The translations under genes were made by a program, and so were the position numbers. 64,000 nt of DNA from Fidelibacterota bacterium (GTDB taxonomy: Bacteria; Fidelibacterota; Marinisomatia; SCGC-AAA003-L08; JACNLC01). The notes beneath the pieces are model-generated. The model saw nothing but the letters and a program-made list of their open reading frames with translations. It was not told the origin of the DNA and ran no database searches. The stretch covers positions 1-64,000 of the forward strand of contig JACNLC010000050.1 of the NCBI GenBank assembly GCA_014381725.1, in the 5' to 3' direction. Shown in pieces: positions 18,150-28,801 of the stretch (its first letter is position 1; each line of letters starts with the position of its first letter).

Positions 18150-21100
18150 TGAAAAAGATGTATTTTATAACTCTTATATTGATTTCTTTTTGTTTTACGA
18201 TTGAAATGGAAGATTGTGCTTATGATTTAAATTCTAATACGATTTCGATTACTTTCGATAATCTTATCAATACTCAGGATGTTCTTTTAGGATTAATGGC
18301 ATTTTCCGATGGCACAATCGAGTTGCCTCTTACAGGAGGAGAAATTGTTACTGAAGATGAATTTTCCCAATCAGTTGAAATATCCTTAATTTATGGGGAG
18401 ATAATTGATTCTCGTGGTGATTACAATTATTGGGGTAACACTGGCGATTTAGCTGAGTCGGTAGAGAATATGGACTTGGAGAATCTAATTCTAATAGTTC
18501 AACCACCAGCATTTGTCTCATCTGACAATCAAATTATTGGATATCAAGAAATAAGTGTAGAGACTATTTATTCCGAAGACATTTATCCTGTTATGGAATC
18601 GGTTTATTATGATTGCAATATTAACATGTTAACTGTAGAATTTGATAGAATAGTTCAATTTGATCAACTTGCTGAGGACAGGGCATCTGAGGACGATGGT
18701 CCAGGGAATCAACAGATGGATGGAAATCCGACAGAAGATGAAAATGATAATGGCGTTTTAGATATGGAGCAGAATATTGATGTGTTCAAAATTGGATTTT
18801 CTAATGATTACGGTGTAATGAATCTTGAAGGTTTTGATAATATATTACAAGTGGAAGACGATACTCTTATCAGTATTTATCTAACTAATCTTGACGCAAA
18901 AAAACTAGAGTCTTCATTGCTTATTAATGATACTAGCACTAATGCAAATGTCTCAGCAGGTGCATTTCGAGATACCAATTATAATTCCAATATCATGTCC
19001 TCTGTTGCAGTAACAACAATTCCTGATTCTATTCTATTCGTTGCCAACAGTAGCTCTTACAATTTATCTGATAATGAGATGCAGATATTTTTTACAGATT
19101 GTAGGGATGTAACATATACCGACCCTACTCCAATATGGTCTAAATTCAGTTTTTCTGATGGAGAAAATTCAATTTCGCTATCAGGGATTGAATCAGTTAG
19201 TACTTCTGGTTCTACATTAAAACTTAGAGAATTATTATTTTCAGATCAGGCGGCAATCGAAAATATGATATCCTCCAACTATGAACAAGGTGAAAGTAGT
19301 TTTTATCTGAGCATTGAAGAATATTCTGTTTATGATGTTAACGGGAATGGAAATGTTGAAGTTGTAAATATACCAATAGAAATTATTGAGGATTTTGAAT
19401 CACCGGTTTTGGATGAAATTTTCTATGATGCTCTTGAAAATCAAATAACACTAAACTGGTCTCCTGATAAAATTAATTATTATAAATCGAACAAATTATC
19501 AACAACACCTGAATTGTATGATGTTTCTGGTATTCGAGTTTATAGCGGAACCGAATACGCCGATACTTTAGAAATCACAACAGCACACATTAGTCGAAAT
19601 AGCACCAAAAAAGAAACTTATCTTGATTTAACATTGGAAGAAGCAGGTTGGATTGAATTTCATTCGTCAGATTCTCTGATAATGGAAATAGATGCATACA
19701 CTTTGTACTCATCCGGAGCAGGGAATAATAGTGGGAATTTTACCATTAATTTAGGAATTAGCTATAATCCGGATGTAGTAGCACCAAGTGTAGAGAGTGC
19801 AATACTCAACGAAGAATCTGATACTCTCCATCTAATTTTTGATAAGAATATAAGTTTAAATACCATAAATCTTGAAACTTTGAATGTTATTATAAATTCT
19901 GAAACCATTACCTTAACCACATCTGTTGAGAATATGCTTTCGGAGTTCTCTGATGAGCTCTATTTATCTATTAATGAAACTCAAATGCAATCGGTAGCCG
20001 AAGCCATCCCAAATAATAATATTATTGAAATGGATTTGGTTATTCCGGATTCTACTATAAAAAGTTTAGACGGTGTATGGAAACAAGAACAGACCATAGA
20101 TCTGTCGTTTGGCAAGAATTTCTGGAACAAGAGTTTTAGGGCATTTGCTGAAACTCCTGAAGAGATCTTTTGTTCTTTCAAGTATTTAAGTGATAATTTG
20201 ATGATTTTCGTAGAGGATTCTTTATGGAATATTGATTTTGATTCATCTGATATTGATAGCATTGTATCATTTTTTAGTGAAACAAAGGAAACTCTTGAAT
20301 CTTATCATGGATCATTTAATGATATTGACGAAAATGGTGTTTTGATTTTTGTCCTTTACGATATATCTGATGAATATGGCAAAGGTAAAAATGACACCAA
20401 TGCCAGTTTATTCACGCATGGTTATTTCTCGCTCAATGCGGAGGAATCTGATGAAGATTATGCAAATGGTGGAGATATTATATATTTGGATATCAATCCA
20501 CAAATCGTTTGGGACGGCGAAGATGAGAAAGACTTTAATGAAACAATGTTTAATGCAATTTCTCACGAATACACAAAATTGTTAATAACTCAAAATGAAA
20601 ATATAGAGGAAGAATGGCTCATTGAAGGTTTGGCATATTTAGAACAGTTGCGCACATCCGGCGATGTTAAGTTTTTCGGAAATAACACAAATCCATCTGC
20701 AGTTGCTGGTAATCAATTGACCTACCTCAGCAATTCTCTTAAAACCAGATATGATCAGTGGAATATCTATCTATTCTTGAATTATCTTTTTGAAAAATAC
20801 ACCAATACAGATGGTTGGGATATCATCAATAATATTTCATTAAATGATACAATTCAGGGGTTGGGTTCTATAGATACAGCGTTGGTAGAGCTTGGTTTTG
20901 AAAAGGATGTAAAAGATATATTTTTAGATTATGCCATAGCAAGTTTCCTTGACATGGAACATCAGGAACATTATTACGATGCGGCTTACGCGATGGATGC
21001 TGTTGATTTGTATGGCGCTCCCGACGGCAAAAATGCAGGAGTGATGAAATTCAACGATATAAGTCCACCACCATATTCTTTTTCAGGGCTAAATCCTTGG

Positions 21101-22492
21101 TCTTACAGTTTTTATCTCATTCAGGGATATTCTGTGAGTCAAATGGATAGTTCAATAATAGCTTTATCGCCACTTCTTGATCCACAGGACACATTAATTT
21201 TTGATGGTTATGATGGTATTAATTATAAAGCATCAAAGATAATGCTAAGAAGTGGCTACAGCGAACCAATGAGCTCATTGTTTGAAGTAGTAGATTTGGA
21301 GATTGACCAAATAAACGGAAAAGGCTTCATTCCCGTAACTACAAATAGTATTACGATAAATGATACTACATTTAACTTTACATTCAAAGATACAACCGAT
21401 TACAAATGGACAGGAGTTCAAAATATGGCAATTGTGGTTGCAAAGGTTGATGACGAACAACCACCGGTAACTTATGATTTTGTGCTAACAAATATACAAA
21501 CACCTCCAAATTATAGTGATTTTTATGTTTTCCAGAATGTAGGCGCTAGAAATTATCTTGATCTTTATGTTGCGAGTGAGCGAACAATCTTTGATGAATT
21601 TGGTGTAGAGGGGCCACAGATTGAAGTGCAGAGTTTGTATGATACAACAATTGTTTTACTCGAACCTTCGTCTTTGTACTCAAATGATTACATTTTATAC
21701 CACAATTTTTGGGAATTGGGGAATTGGGATTCTTATTCGTTGATATATTCAGGTACTGACCAACATGGGATTGCAATAGACTCGGATACAATAGATGTTT
21801 CGTTAATATATTCTCAAGAGGTGTTAGAACGAGGATTTTATTCTCCATCTCAAAACTTTTGGATTGAATTTTCTGAAGAAATAAATATTAATACTAGATT
21901 AATCAGTTTCGAAACCGGAGCCAACAATCACCTTATCAGTCAATTGCAAAATGATGATTTGGCAGTTATAAGCTCCACTGTTGCATATTTTGGACCAAGT
22001 GAGTTACAAACTGAAACACCGTTTAGATTAACTGCAAATCTGCCCGAAGAATATGATAATGTTCAACTTTATTCGTGCCAAAATGGGGACTGGATAAATT
22101 TAGGGGGGCATATCAACAACGGTGTGATTACGATATCAACAAATCGTTTTGGATATTTTGCAATTGTAGCAGGAGAAGAACATTATCCTGTAGATACTTC
22201 CTCATTGCTGCCAGAAAAATATATTCTTCAGCAAAATTATCCAAATCCGTTTAATGCCACAACTCAGATAAACTATGGCATACCGCATGACTCTCATGTC
22301 AATCTATCAATTTATGATTTAAAGGGAAGACAAATAGCAGAATTAGTCAATGCGAAGCAACCAGCATCATGGTATTCTGTAATATGGGACGGTGCAAATC
22401 ACAATGGCCAAACTTTATCATCCGGAGTATATTTCATAACTCTGAAAACAAACCAATCAATCAAAACTCAAAAAATGGTATTACTAAAATGA
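18149..22492 (+). CDS. Giant secreted protein, inactive M30-like peptidase domain
   Basis: 1447 aa with a signal peptide (about 1-16). The first ~650 residues are repeated Ig-like strands. A region at about 680-960 resembles a zinc peptidase of the hyicolysin (M30) or gluzincin kind: NAISHEYTK at about 803-810 followed by EEEWLIEGLAYLEQ. The expected HEXXH is HEYTK here: the second metal His (residue 810) is Lys, encoded by AAA at 20576-20578. The domain is therefore probably not an active protease. The C-terminus (about 1357-1447: NYPNPFN ... SSGVYFITL ... KMVLLK) is the sorting domain. It shares 1 nt with the PorV-like gene. Confidence 0.82.
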   Translation: MKKMYFITLILISFCFTIEMEDCAYDLNSNTISITFDNLINTQDVLLGLMAFSDGTIELPLTGGEIVTEDEFSQSVEISLIYGEIIDSRGDYNYWGNTGDLAESVENMDLENLILIVQPPAFVSSDNQIIGYQEISVETIYSEDIYPVMESVYYDCNINMLTVEFDRIVQFDQLAEDRASEDDGPGNQQMDGNPTEDENDNGVLDMEQNIDVFKIGFSNDYGVMNLEGFDNILQVEDDTLISIYLTNLDAKKLESSLLINDTSTNANVSAGAFRDTNYNSNIMSSVAVTTIPDSILFVANSSSYNLSDNEMQIFFTDCRDVTYTDPTPIWSKFSFSDGENSISLSGIESVSTSGSTLKLRELLFSDQAAIENMISSNYEQGESSFYLSIEEYSVYDVNGNGNVEVVNIPIEIIEDFESPVLDEIFYDALENQITLNWSPDKINYYKSNKLSTTPELYDVSGIRVYSGTEYADTLEITTAHISRNSTKKETYLDLTLEEAGWIEFHSSDSLIMEIDAYTLYSSGAGNNSGNFTINLGISYNPDVVAPSVESAILNEESDTLHLIFDKNISLNTINLETLNVIINSETITLTTSVENMLSEFSDELYLSINETQMQSVAEAIPNNNIIEMDLVIPDSTIKSLDGVWKQEQTIDLSFGKNFWNKSFRAFAETPEEIFCSFKYLSDNLMIFVEDSLWNIDFDSSDIDSIVSFFSETKETLESYHGSFNDIDENGVLIFVLYDISDEYGKGKNDTNASLFTHGYFSLNAEESDEDYANGGDIIYLDINPQIVWDGEDEKDFNETMFNAISHEYTKLLITQNENIEEEWLIEGLAYLEQLRTSGDVKFFGNNTNPSAVAGNQLTYLSNSLKTRYDQWNIYLFLNYLFEKYTNTDGWDIINNISLNDTIQGLGSIDTALVELGFEKDVKDIFLDYAIASFLDMEHQEHYYDAAYAMDAVDLYGAPDGKNAGVMKFNDISPPPYSFSGLNPWSYSFYLIQGYSVSQMDSSIIALSPLLDPQDTLIFDGYDGINYKASKIMLRSGYSEPMSSLFEVVDLEIDQINGKGFIPVTTNSITINDTTFNFTFKDTTDYKWTGVQNMAIVVAKVDDEQPPVTYDFVLTNIQTPPNYSDFYVFQNVGARNYLDLYVASERTIFDEFGVEGPQIEVQSLYDTTIVLLEPSSLYSNDYILYHNFWELGNWDSYSLIYSGTDQHGIAIDSDTIDVSLIYSQEVLERGFYSPSQNFWIEFSEEININTRLISFETGANNHLISQLQNDDLAVISSTVAYFGPSELQTETPFRLTANLPEEYDNVQLYSCQNGDWINLGGHINNGVITISTNRFGYFAIVAGEEHYPVDTSSLLPEKYILQQNYPNPFNATTQINYGIPHDSHVNLSIYDLKGRQIAELVNAKQPASWYSVIWDGANHNGQTLSSGVYFITLKTNQSIKTQKMVLLK

Positions 22493-23448
22493 GAAAATAT
22501 TTTATACTGTTCATACTGTCGGCAATAATTCAATTCGGGTGTAATCCTTATAGTGATGATAATTATTTATACAATCCTCCGGATACCTATGTAAATCTGA
22601 TGGTCGAGGGATGGGGTGCGTATGTTACAGGAGATTTTGATATTGCAATTGAAGCGTTTCAATCAGCAGCTGATAGGGACGCTACTAAACCAGAACCATA
22701 TCTAGGATTGGGTTGGAGCTATGCAAGAACACCAAATTTAGAATCAGCAAAAGCAAATTTTTCTAAAACGCTTGCGTTTTCAGATTTTGATGATGAATTA
22801 GGCGATACTTTGCTTGCTGAAACTTATGCAGGGATGGCTTATGTGTTTATGGCAGAAGAAAATTGTGAATCAGCAATTGAATACAGTCAAAATGTAATAG
22901 GATTAAATCCTACATTTCAAATGAGATATGATGTATCAATAAACATTGATCGTCTTGAATTAATGGAATTAATTTGTAATTTCAACCTCCATAGTATTTC
23001 TGAAGCGTATTTGATGGCAAAAGATATGGGAGGCGAATTCACAACTGTTTTCCAACAGATAAATGGTCAAGCTACCGTTGAACATATCGATAACACTGAA
23101 TTAACAGGAGAACATAAAGGAATTCTTCAAGAGGTATTTGAAGATGTGAATGAAGACTGCGTTTACGACTCGTTAGAAACATTTACTGATGCTAACAATA
23201 ACAATCTTTGGGACATAGTGAACGAAAGTTATTTTTTGATTTATGTAGAATCAGTACTGCTGTGTAGTGAAACACCTGATTCAGTTTATTCAGTACTGTC
23301 AATAGATGAAGGAACCAATACATTTTATTTTCAGGAAAACCCGATTATCCCGAACGAAGATACTATAATAGCAAATTATTACTATGTAGAAGATTACGGT
23401 TTGTTTCTGAATGAACTTTTAGCGATTTTATCATCGTTAAACAACTAA
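22489..23448 (+). CDS. TPR lipoprotein
   Basis: 319 aa. Lipoprotein signal with lipobox IIQFGC (Cys at about residue 18). Two or three TPR-like helical pairs follow (about 40-150: AYVTGDFDIAIEAFQSAADRD, then PYLGLGWSYA and AYVFMAEENCESAIEYSQ). The C-terminal half includes an Asp/Asn-rich turn (DANNNNLWDIVNE). ATG 22489 overlaps the preceding stop (ATGA) and gives the proper lipobox, so longer starts upstream are rejected. Probably a periplasmic scaffold for assembly of the surface system encoded by this operon. Confidence 0.8.
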   Translation: MRKYFILFILSAIIQFGCNPYSDDNYLYNPPDTYVNLMVEGWGAYVTGDFDIAIEAFQSAADRDATKPEPYLGLGWSYARTPNLESAKANFSKTLAFSDFDDELGDTLLAETYAGMAYVFMAEENCESAIEYSQNVIGLNPTFQMRYDVSINIDRLELMELICNFNLHSISEAYLMAKDMGGEFTTVFQQINGQATVEHIDNTELTGEHKGILQEVFEDVNEDCVYDSLETFTDANNNNLWDIVNESYFLIYVESVLLCSETPDSVYSVLSIDEGTNTFYFQENPIIPNEDTIIANYYYVEDYGLFLNELLAILSSLNN

Positions 23449-23506
23449 TTTTAGGTTGATAAACCCTAAAAAACAGAAAAATAGTATAAAAAGAAAGGAA
23501 AGTACT

Positions 23507-26500
23507 ATGAAGAAGAAGTTAACAGTAATGTTAGTTTTGTGCTTAACAGCATCTTTTATTTTTGCAAAGATGCCAGTTGACCAGAAAACTACAAAACTAA
23601 CAACAAACAAGACCCAGTTTGTAATACCGGGTAAGAACCTGATTGCTTCCCAGTCAATGATGGATAATGTTATAAAAAATCAAATGGCACGGCAGGGAAA
23701 TGATGATTCTGATGTTTTACCTTTACATCGCCATGCTGCAAGTAAGATTGCAACACGGGACTGTGAAGGTTGCTGGGATTTATCTCATGTGGATGAGACG
23801 GCAGAATGGTATCTTGGAAGTGGTGCCGCTAGCGATACAATGGCAGTAGCATTTACAGCCGCCGCACCATGTATTGTTCAGGAAGTATATTGTCAATGGT
23901 TTGACGGTGGGAATATTACTGCATTTGCGTCAATGGTGAGTGATATTGCGAACGAAAATACCGGCAATACCGGAGCTTCAACAGGTTGGCCTCGCGGAAC
24001 GGCGCCATGGTCGCCAATTGGGCAAATGATGACTAATCCAACTCCAAATACTGCTGTTGGAGATAATAGCTATGAATTATTGGATATTGGCGGAACATTC
24101 CAAGTAGGAGACGAAAGTGATCTTGCAAACACGCCTGCATTCATGATAATCATTATTAAAGGTGCAGAAACTCCTCATCCATTAGCATCTGATGTTGCAG
24201 ACAACACTTACCTATGGTTTGGTGGTCCTTGGACCGACCCTGATGGTGATATTACAACCCCAGATGGTGACTGGGGTGATGGATACGCATGGGGATCATA
24301 CCAGAGTTCAGGAAGTATGGACAGCGGATTAATCGACAATATGGTTTTGGTTAAAGTAACATATCCTTGGGGTGCTCCAATTGCATCGAGTGCCAGTCAG
24401 TTACCAAACACTTATGCTACCACAAACACATTAGAAGTATTAGTTGATTTATTTGATGATGTTGACGATGCAAGTGGGTATGCAATCAATGACGATGATA
24501 TTATCAACTTTATTTATTCCGTTGATGGCGTGGAAACAACCCTAACACTTGCGGATGCTTTACCGGTTGATGTTGGTGCAGAAGGCAATGGTGTTTATGC
24601 GTTCAACATTGATTATACTGGGACAGCAGGAACTGTAATTGAATATTGGTTAGAATTAACTGATAACGATGGTTTGTATTCAGAAACTGCTCCATTAAAG
24701 TTTGAAGTTAAAGCTCCATTAAATACAGATGCAGATCTTCTAATTATCAACGACCGTGCTGGTAGTTACAATGTTGACCTTTATGAAACCGTTGTTGCAG
24801 ATATGGGAATTATTTTTGAAACTTGGAATGTTACAGACAATAATGGTATAGATGCTTCTGTAATTAATTTCGGTTGGTCATCCATTGTTGTTTATGGATG
24901 GGGAACTTCAACAGTTCCAATTATTGCCGAAGAAGAAGACCCAGGATATGGTGCTTTCTTAGATGCTGGCGGACATTTATTGTTAGTTGACCAAGACTGG
25001 TTTTATGGTCATGCACTAGATGTATCACCTGTTTTTGAAGCTGGTGATTTTGCTTATGACTATTTTGGTTTAGCTGGTGGAGAAAATGACCCTATGGATG
25101 AAGAAGGACTCAATAGTATAGGCGATACTTTAGTAACAAGTCTAATAGATGGGTTATTTGAAGAAGAAGAAATTGCCTTGGCTCATGACATATATGGAAC
25201 TTCCAATTGGGCTGATTATCTCTATGAAGGTGATGGAGTTGGTATATTTGCTGGATTTGATTCTGATGAAATTGTTGGTATTCAAAATGGAAATGCAACA
25301 TATTTATCATTCATGGCGGATGCAGCGGTTGACACATTAGAAACCGGTGAATTAACTTACGATCAGTTTGGAACCTTATTGAACTATATTATAACTGACT
25401 TTGGAGTAACTTCACCTCCTGTTGCTTGGTTTGTTGATGGGCCAACAGGGCATATTTTCACCCAGGAAGACCAAACTGTTACATTTGGTGCTGAAGATCC
25501 GGACGGTGATGCTTTTACGGTTGAATTATCATATATTGTGAATGACGGCGAAACGACAGTTGTCTCCACTATAGATAATGGAGATGGCTCATTTACGGGC
25601 ACAATTCCAGGACAAGGAAGCGGTGCTGTTGTTGATTATTTTGCTGTTACGACAGATGACACAGGAGCATCTTATACAACCGAAGTTTATAACTATGATG
25701 TATATTCTCCATCTTCAAATGTCTTGTTTGTGTTAAACAATGAAATGGACCCAGCGGGATATCCTGGATTGTATTACTTCTATAATTCAGCAACTGGTGG
25801 ATTGTATTTAATGCCAGATTTTTGGGTTGGTGCTGTTGTGCCTGAGTTACTTGACTTTTATGATACAGTATTTGAAATTGCAACTACAAACACATACGAT
25901 AGTTTTTACGATCACTATGATGTTGTCCATGCTTGGTTGCAAGATGGAAATAAAAACTATGTATTAGCAGGCGATGAATTGTTCTACATGCTAGGTGTTG
26001 ACGGGGCAACAGAAGCAGGAACATTCTTTAACGATTTAGGAATTGCTGAAGCCCACAGTGATTTATCCTATCCAGATGAATATTCAGGAACTTCACCCTT
26101 ATATGCAGTTGAGAATGATCTGATATCTGGTGATTTATTTGCTGGAATTAATGACCTTGGAGATGGTAGCGAACTAATGTATGACCCTCTCTATGAAATC
26201 GGATTAGACTACAACTGGATTGATGGAATGGTTGCTACGGAAGATGCAACCCCAACAATTTATCATACAGCTACTGATTTGGCTGTTGGAGTTTATAAAG
26301 AATGGACAAATGGCAACAAAACAATGTATCTTGGTTTTGATCCATTATCATTAAATTCAGCACCAACTTATGATTGGTGGGGCGCAGGTGATGCTGGTAC
26401 TTTGAAAAAAGCTCTTGATTGGTTTGAAGTATTAAGTATTAGTGATAATGTAGGTTTGATACCTTCTGACTTTGCCTTGCATAAAAACTATCCGAACCCT

Positions 26501-26743
26501 TTCAATCCAGTAACGATGATTAGTTTTGATATTCCAAATGCAACAGATGTTCAACTTAAAGTTTATGACTTATTAGGTAAAGAGGTTGCAACACTGTTTA
26601 ATGAACACACAACTCCGGGTACATATCATGCAACCTGGAATGGTTTGGATTATTCTGGAATGTCAGTATCAAGTGGTGTTTATTTCTATAGAATTATAGC
26701 CGGTGATTTTATCAAAACCGAAAAGATGATTCTACTGAAATAA
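23507..26743 (+). CDS. Secreted multidomain protein with sorting domain
   Basis: 1078 aa from ATG 23507, which follows AAAGGAAAG; the upstream frame lacks a signal peptide. Signal peptide about 1-20. Ig/cadherin-like segments alternate with two alpha/beta modules that look like class I glutamine amidotransferase-type folds (about 405-600: LLIINDRAGSYNVDLYETVV ... GHLLLVDQDW; about 740-960: NVLFVLNNEMDPAG ... YVLAGDELFYMLG). No catalytic Cys triad was evident, so they are likely binding domains. The C-terminal sorting domain (about 990-1078) carries NYPNPFNPVT and ends KMILLK. Last gene of the surface operon; a strong terminator follows. Confidence 0.82.
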   Translation: MKKKLTVMLVLCLTASFIFAKMPVDQKTTKLTTNKTQFVIPGKNLIASQSMMDNVIKNQMARQGNDDSDVLPLHRHAASKIATRDCEGCWDLSHVDETAEWYLGSGAASDTMAVAFTAAAPCIVQEVYCQWFDGGNITAFASMVSDIANENTGNTGASTGWPRGTAPWSPIGQMMTNPTPNTAVGDNSYELLDIGGTFQVGDESDLANTPAFMIIIIKGAETPHPLASDVADNTYLWFGGPWTDPDGDITTPDGDWGDGYAWGSYQSSGSMDSGLIDNMVLVKVTYPWGAPIASSASQLPNTYATTNTLEVLVDLFDDVDDASGYAINDDDIINFIYSVDGVETTLTLADALPVDVGAEGNGVYAFNIDYTGTAGTVIEYWLELTDNDGLYSETAPLKFEVKAPLNTDADLLIINDRAGSYNVDLYETVVADMGIIFETWNVTDNNGIDASVINFGWSSIVVYGWGTSTVPIIAEEEDPGYGAFLDAGGHLLLVDQDWFYGHALDVSPVFEAGDFAYDYFGLAGGENDPMDEEGLNSIGDTLVTSLIDGLFEEEEIALAHDIYGTSNWADYLYEGDGVGIFAGFDSDEIVGIQNGNATYLSFMADAAVDTLETGELTYDQFGTLLNYIITDFGVTSPPVAWFVDGPTGHIFTQEDQTVTFGAEDPDGDAFTVELSYIVNDGETTVVSTIDNGDGSFTGTIPGQGSGAVVDYFAVTTDDTGASYTTEVYNYDVYSPSSNVLFVLNNEMDPAGYPGLYYFYNSATGGLYLMPDFWVGAVVPELLDFYDTVFEIATTNTYDSFYDHYDVVHAWLQDGNKNYVLAGDELFYMLGVDGATEAGTFFNDLGIAEAHSDLSYPDEYSGTSPLYAVENDLISGDLFAGINDLGDGSELMYDPLYEIGLDYNWIDGMVATEDATPTIYHTATDLAVGVYKEWTNGNKTMYLGFDPLSLNSAPTYDWWGAGDAGTLKKALDWFEVLSISDNVGLIPSDFALHKNYPNPFNPVTMISFDIPNATDVQLKVYDLLGKEVATLFNEHTTPGTYHATWNGLDYSGMSVSSGVYFYRIIAGDFIKTEKMILLK

Positions 26744-26764
26744 TATTAAACCTATCTCAATGTA

Positions 26765-26797
26765 AAAGCCCTACTTAGGTAGGGCTTTTTTTGTTTT
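26765..26797 (+). terminator. Rho-independent terminator of surface operon
   Basis: Perfect 10-bp stem (aaagccctac / gtagggcttt), 4-nt loop ttag, followed by a T-run. It ends the transcript that begins before 11766. Confidence 0.9.
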
Positions 26798-26898
26798 AGA
26801 ATTTTATGATCTATGAGTATTTGTTTGGCACTACAATAAATCCTAATTTTTAATTGAAAACATTTCATAAGTTTACGCACTAAAATTAGGAGAATAAT

Positions 26899-27726
26899 AT
26901 GCGTTTAGTATTGATTTTATCAATTGGACTATTTATGATAATTGGATGTAACAATGGTAAAAAAGAAACAGACAAAGAATCTGCAAATCAGTTAGATATC
27001 GAAGGGAAAGAAATGGTAACAGATACAGGACTAAAATATGTTGACGACAAAATTGGAACAGGAGCTTCACCTAAAGCAGGAGACAAAGTAACAGTACATT
27101 ATACAGGAACTTTAGAAGACAGCACCAAATTTGACAGCTCAGTTGATAGAAATCAACCATTTGAATTTACTATAGGGGTTGGACAAGTTATTAAAGGTTG
27201 GGATGAAGGCGTGATGTCTATGAAAGTAGGCGGAAAACGAAAACTAACAATCCCACCGGAACTCGGATATGGTGCACGAGGTGCTGGCGGAGTAATTCCT
27301 CCAAACGCTACTTTAATTTTTGAAGTTGAATTACTTGAAGTTGAAGAAGCTTTTGTTGATACTGATTTTTCTCTACCCGGTAAAGAAGTCAATACTGAAT
27401 CTGGTCTAAAAATGATTCTACACAAAGAAGGTTCTGGCGATTTACCAAAAGACGGACAAACTGTTGTTGTGCATTATACTGGCATGTTGGCTACAGGAAA
27501 GAAATTTGATAGTTCTCATGACCGTGATAAACCATTTCAATTTCAACTTGGTGCAAAAAGAGTAATTGCAGGATGGGACGAAGCACTTGCTTTAATGAAA
27601 AAAGGTGAAAAACGAACTTTGATTATTCCTCCAGATCTTGGATATGGTGAAAGAGGAGCTGGTGGAGTAATCCCACCGAACGCTACTTTAATATTTGAAG
27701 TAGAACTCGTAGATATTCTTAATTAA
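26899..27726 (+). CDS. Lipoprotein with two FKBP-type PPIase domains
   Basis: 275 aa. Lipobox MIIGC (Cys at about residue 17) anchors it in the envelope. Two FKBP domains follow (about 43-148 and 165-275), each with the hallmarks [24 protein letters not shown]...[22 protein letters not shown] and [14 protein letters not shown]. It should catalyse proline cis-trans isomerisation and help fold exported proteins, fitting the large secretome next door. The tandem arrangement in one lipoprotein is less common than single-domain forms. AGGAGAAT precedes ATG. The thioredoxin-like lipoprotein gene follows after 26 nt. Confidence 0.92.
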   Translation: MRLVLILSIGLFMIIGCNNGKKETDKESANQLDIEGKEMVTDTGLKYVDDKIGTGASPKAGDKVTVHYTGTLEDSTKFDSSVDRNQPFEFTIGVGQVIKGWDEGVMSMKVGGKRKLTIPPELGYGARGAGGVIPPNATLIFEVELLEVEEAFVDTDFSLPGKEVNTESGLKMILHKEGSGDLPKDGQTVVVHYTGMLATGKKFDSSHDRDKPFQFQLGAKRVIAGWDEALALMKKGEKRTLIIPPDLGYGERGAGGVIPPNATLIFEVELVDILN

Positions 27727-27752
27727 AATTCTCATAATTCAGTTGAGGTAAA

Positions 27753-28778
27753 ATGAAAAATATATTTGTAATTATATTATTAGGGTTGTTTTGGCTCAGC
27801 TGTGGTAAAGAGCAATCTATTAATTGGTTCCCAGGAAGTTTTCAAGAAGCACTTGATAAGCCGGAAGACCAGATCATTATGATAGATTTTTTCACTGATT
27901 GGTGTGTTTGGTGCAAAAATTTGGATAAGGACACATTTTCACACCCAGCTGTTATCAAACTATCAAAACAATTCGTGAATATTAAGATTAATGCTGAAGT
28001 CGGGGCAGGAGTTGACATTGCAAAACAATATAATGTGTCGGGTTTCCCATCTATAGTGTTTATTAGCAAACAAGGTCAAGAAATTGACCGTATTCCTGGG
28101 TATTTACCTCCAGAACAATTTGTTGTAAGACAACAAGAAATACTAGATGGACATAATACCATAATAGATTTACAAAATCGTTATGCCCGAAATCCGAATG
28201 ATCTTGAAGTAGCAATTTCATTAGCAGAAAAGCATGAAAATTCTGGTAAAATAAAAGAAGCAAGTAATATTTACCATAGTGTTGTAGAACATTATCCAAA
28301 CGATTCGTCTGAAGTAGTAAATTCCGCAAGATATTTTGTTGCATCAGAATCACTTCTTAACGGAAGTACTGATGGTTTGTTTAGTTTTATTGAACAGCAT
28401 TCTTCTTCGCAATTTATCTACAATGCTTATGAGCAACTTGTGAGATATTTTGGATTTATTAAGGATACAACGAAGGAAGTTAAAGCGTTTAAAGATTGGA
28501 TTTCTTTGTATCCCAATGATGCAAGTGTGCTCAATGGATATGCCTGGAGAATGTCTGAATTAGAAGTTAATCTCGAAGATGCGCTCGAAAAATCTAGGCT
28601 TGCAGTAGTTTTAGCGAACCAAAACCCAAAACACCAAGCTCAAATTATTGATACTGAAGCAGAAATATTATGGAAATTGGGTGAGTCAGAAAAAGCAATT
28701 GACGCCATCGAAAGAGCTATTGCAATCGAACCAGAAAACACATACTTCCAACAACAAAAAGAAAAATTTAGACAGTAA
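27753..28778 (+). CDS. Lipoprotein with thioredoxin and TPR domains
   Basis: 341 aa. Lipobox WLSC (Cys17). A thioredoxin-fold domain (about 25-135) holds the redox motif DWCVWCK (Cys51, Cys54) and a cis-Pro segment (VSGFPSIVFI). The Cys-Val-Trp-Cys centre resembles DsbD-C/thiol-disulfide interchange proteins rather than cytosolic thioredoxin. TPR-like helices fill about 145-341. Likely keeps extracytoplasmic thiols reduced or exchanges disulfides, with the TPR part docking a partner. It follows the FKBP lipoprotein closely, suggesting an envelope protein-folding pair. Confidence 0.87.
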   Translation: MKNIFVIILLGLFWLSCGKEQSINWFPGSFQEALDKPEDQIIMIDFFTDWCVWCKNLDKDTFSHPAVIKLSKQFVNIKINAEVGAGVDIAKQYNVSGFPSIVFISKQGQEIDRIPGYLPPEQFVVRQQEILDGHNTIIDLQNRYARNPNDLEVAISLAEKHENSGKIKEASNIYHSVVEHYPNDSSEVVNSARYFVASESLLNGSTDGLFSFIEQHSSSQFIYNAYEQLVRYFGFIKDTTKEVKAFKDWISLYPNDASVLNGYAWRMSELEVNLEDALEKSRLAVVLANQNPKHQAQIIDTEAEILWKLGESEKAIDAIERAIAIEPENTYFQQQKEKFRQ

Positions 28779-28801
28779 AATCCTTGATTGCGGAGTTTTA
28801 T

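Noticed and set aside
22369..22488. Longer start of the TPR lipoprotein
   Set aside because: It would overlap the preceding gene by 40 codons and bury the lipoprotein signal; ATG 22489 overlaps the stop codon by 4 nt and yields a lipobox.
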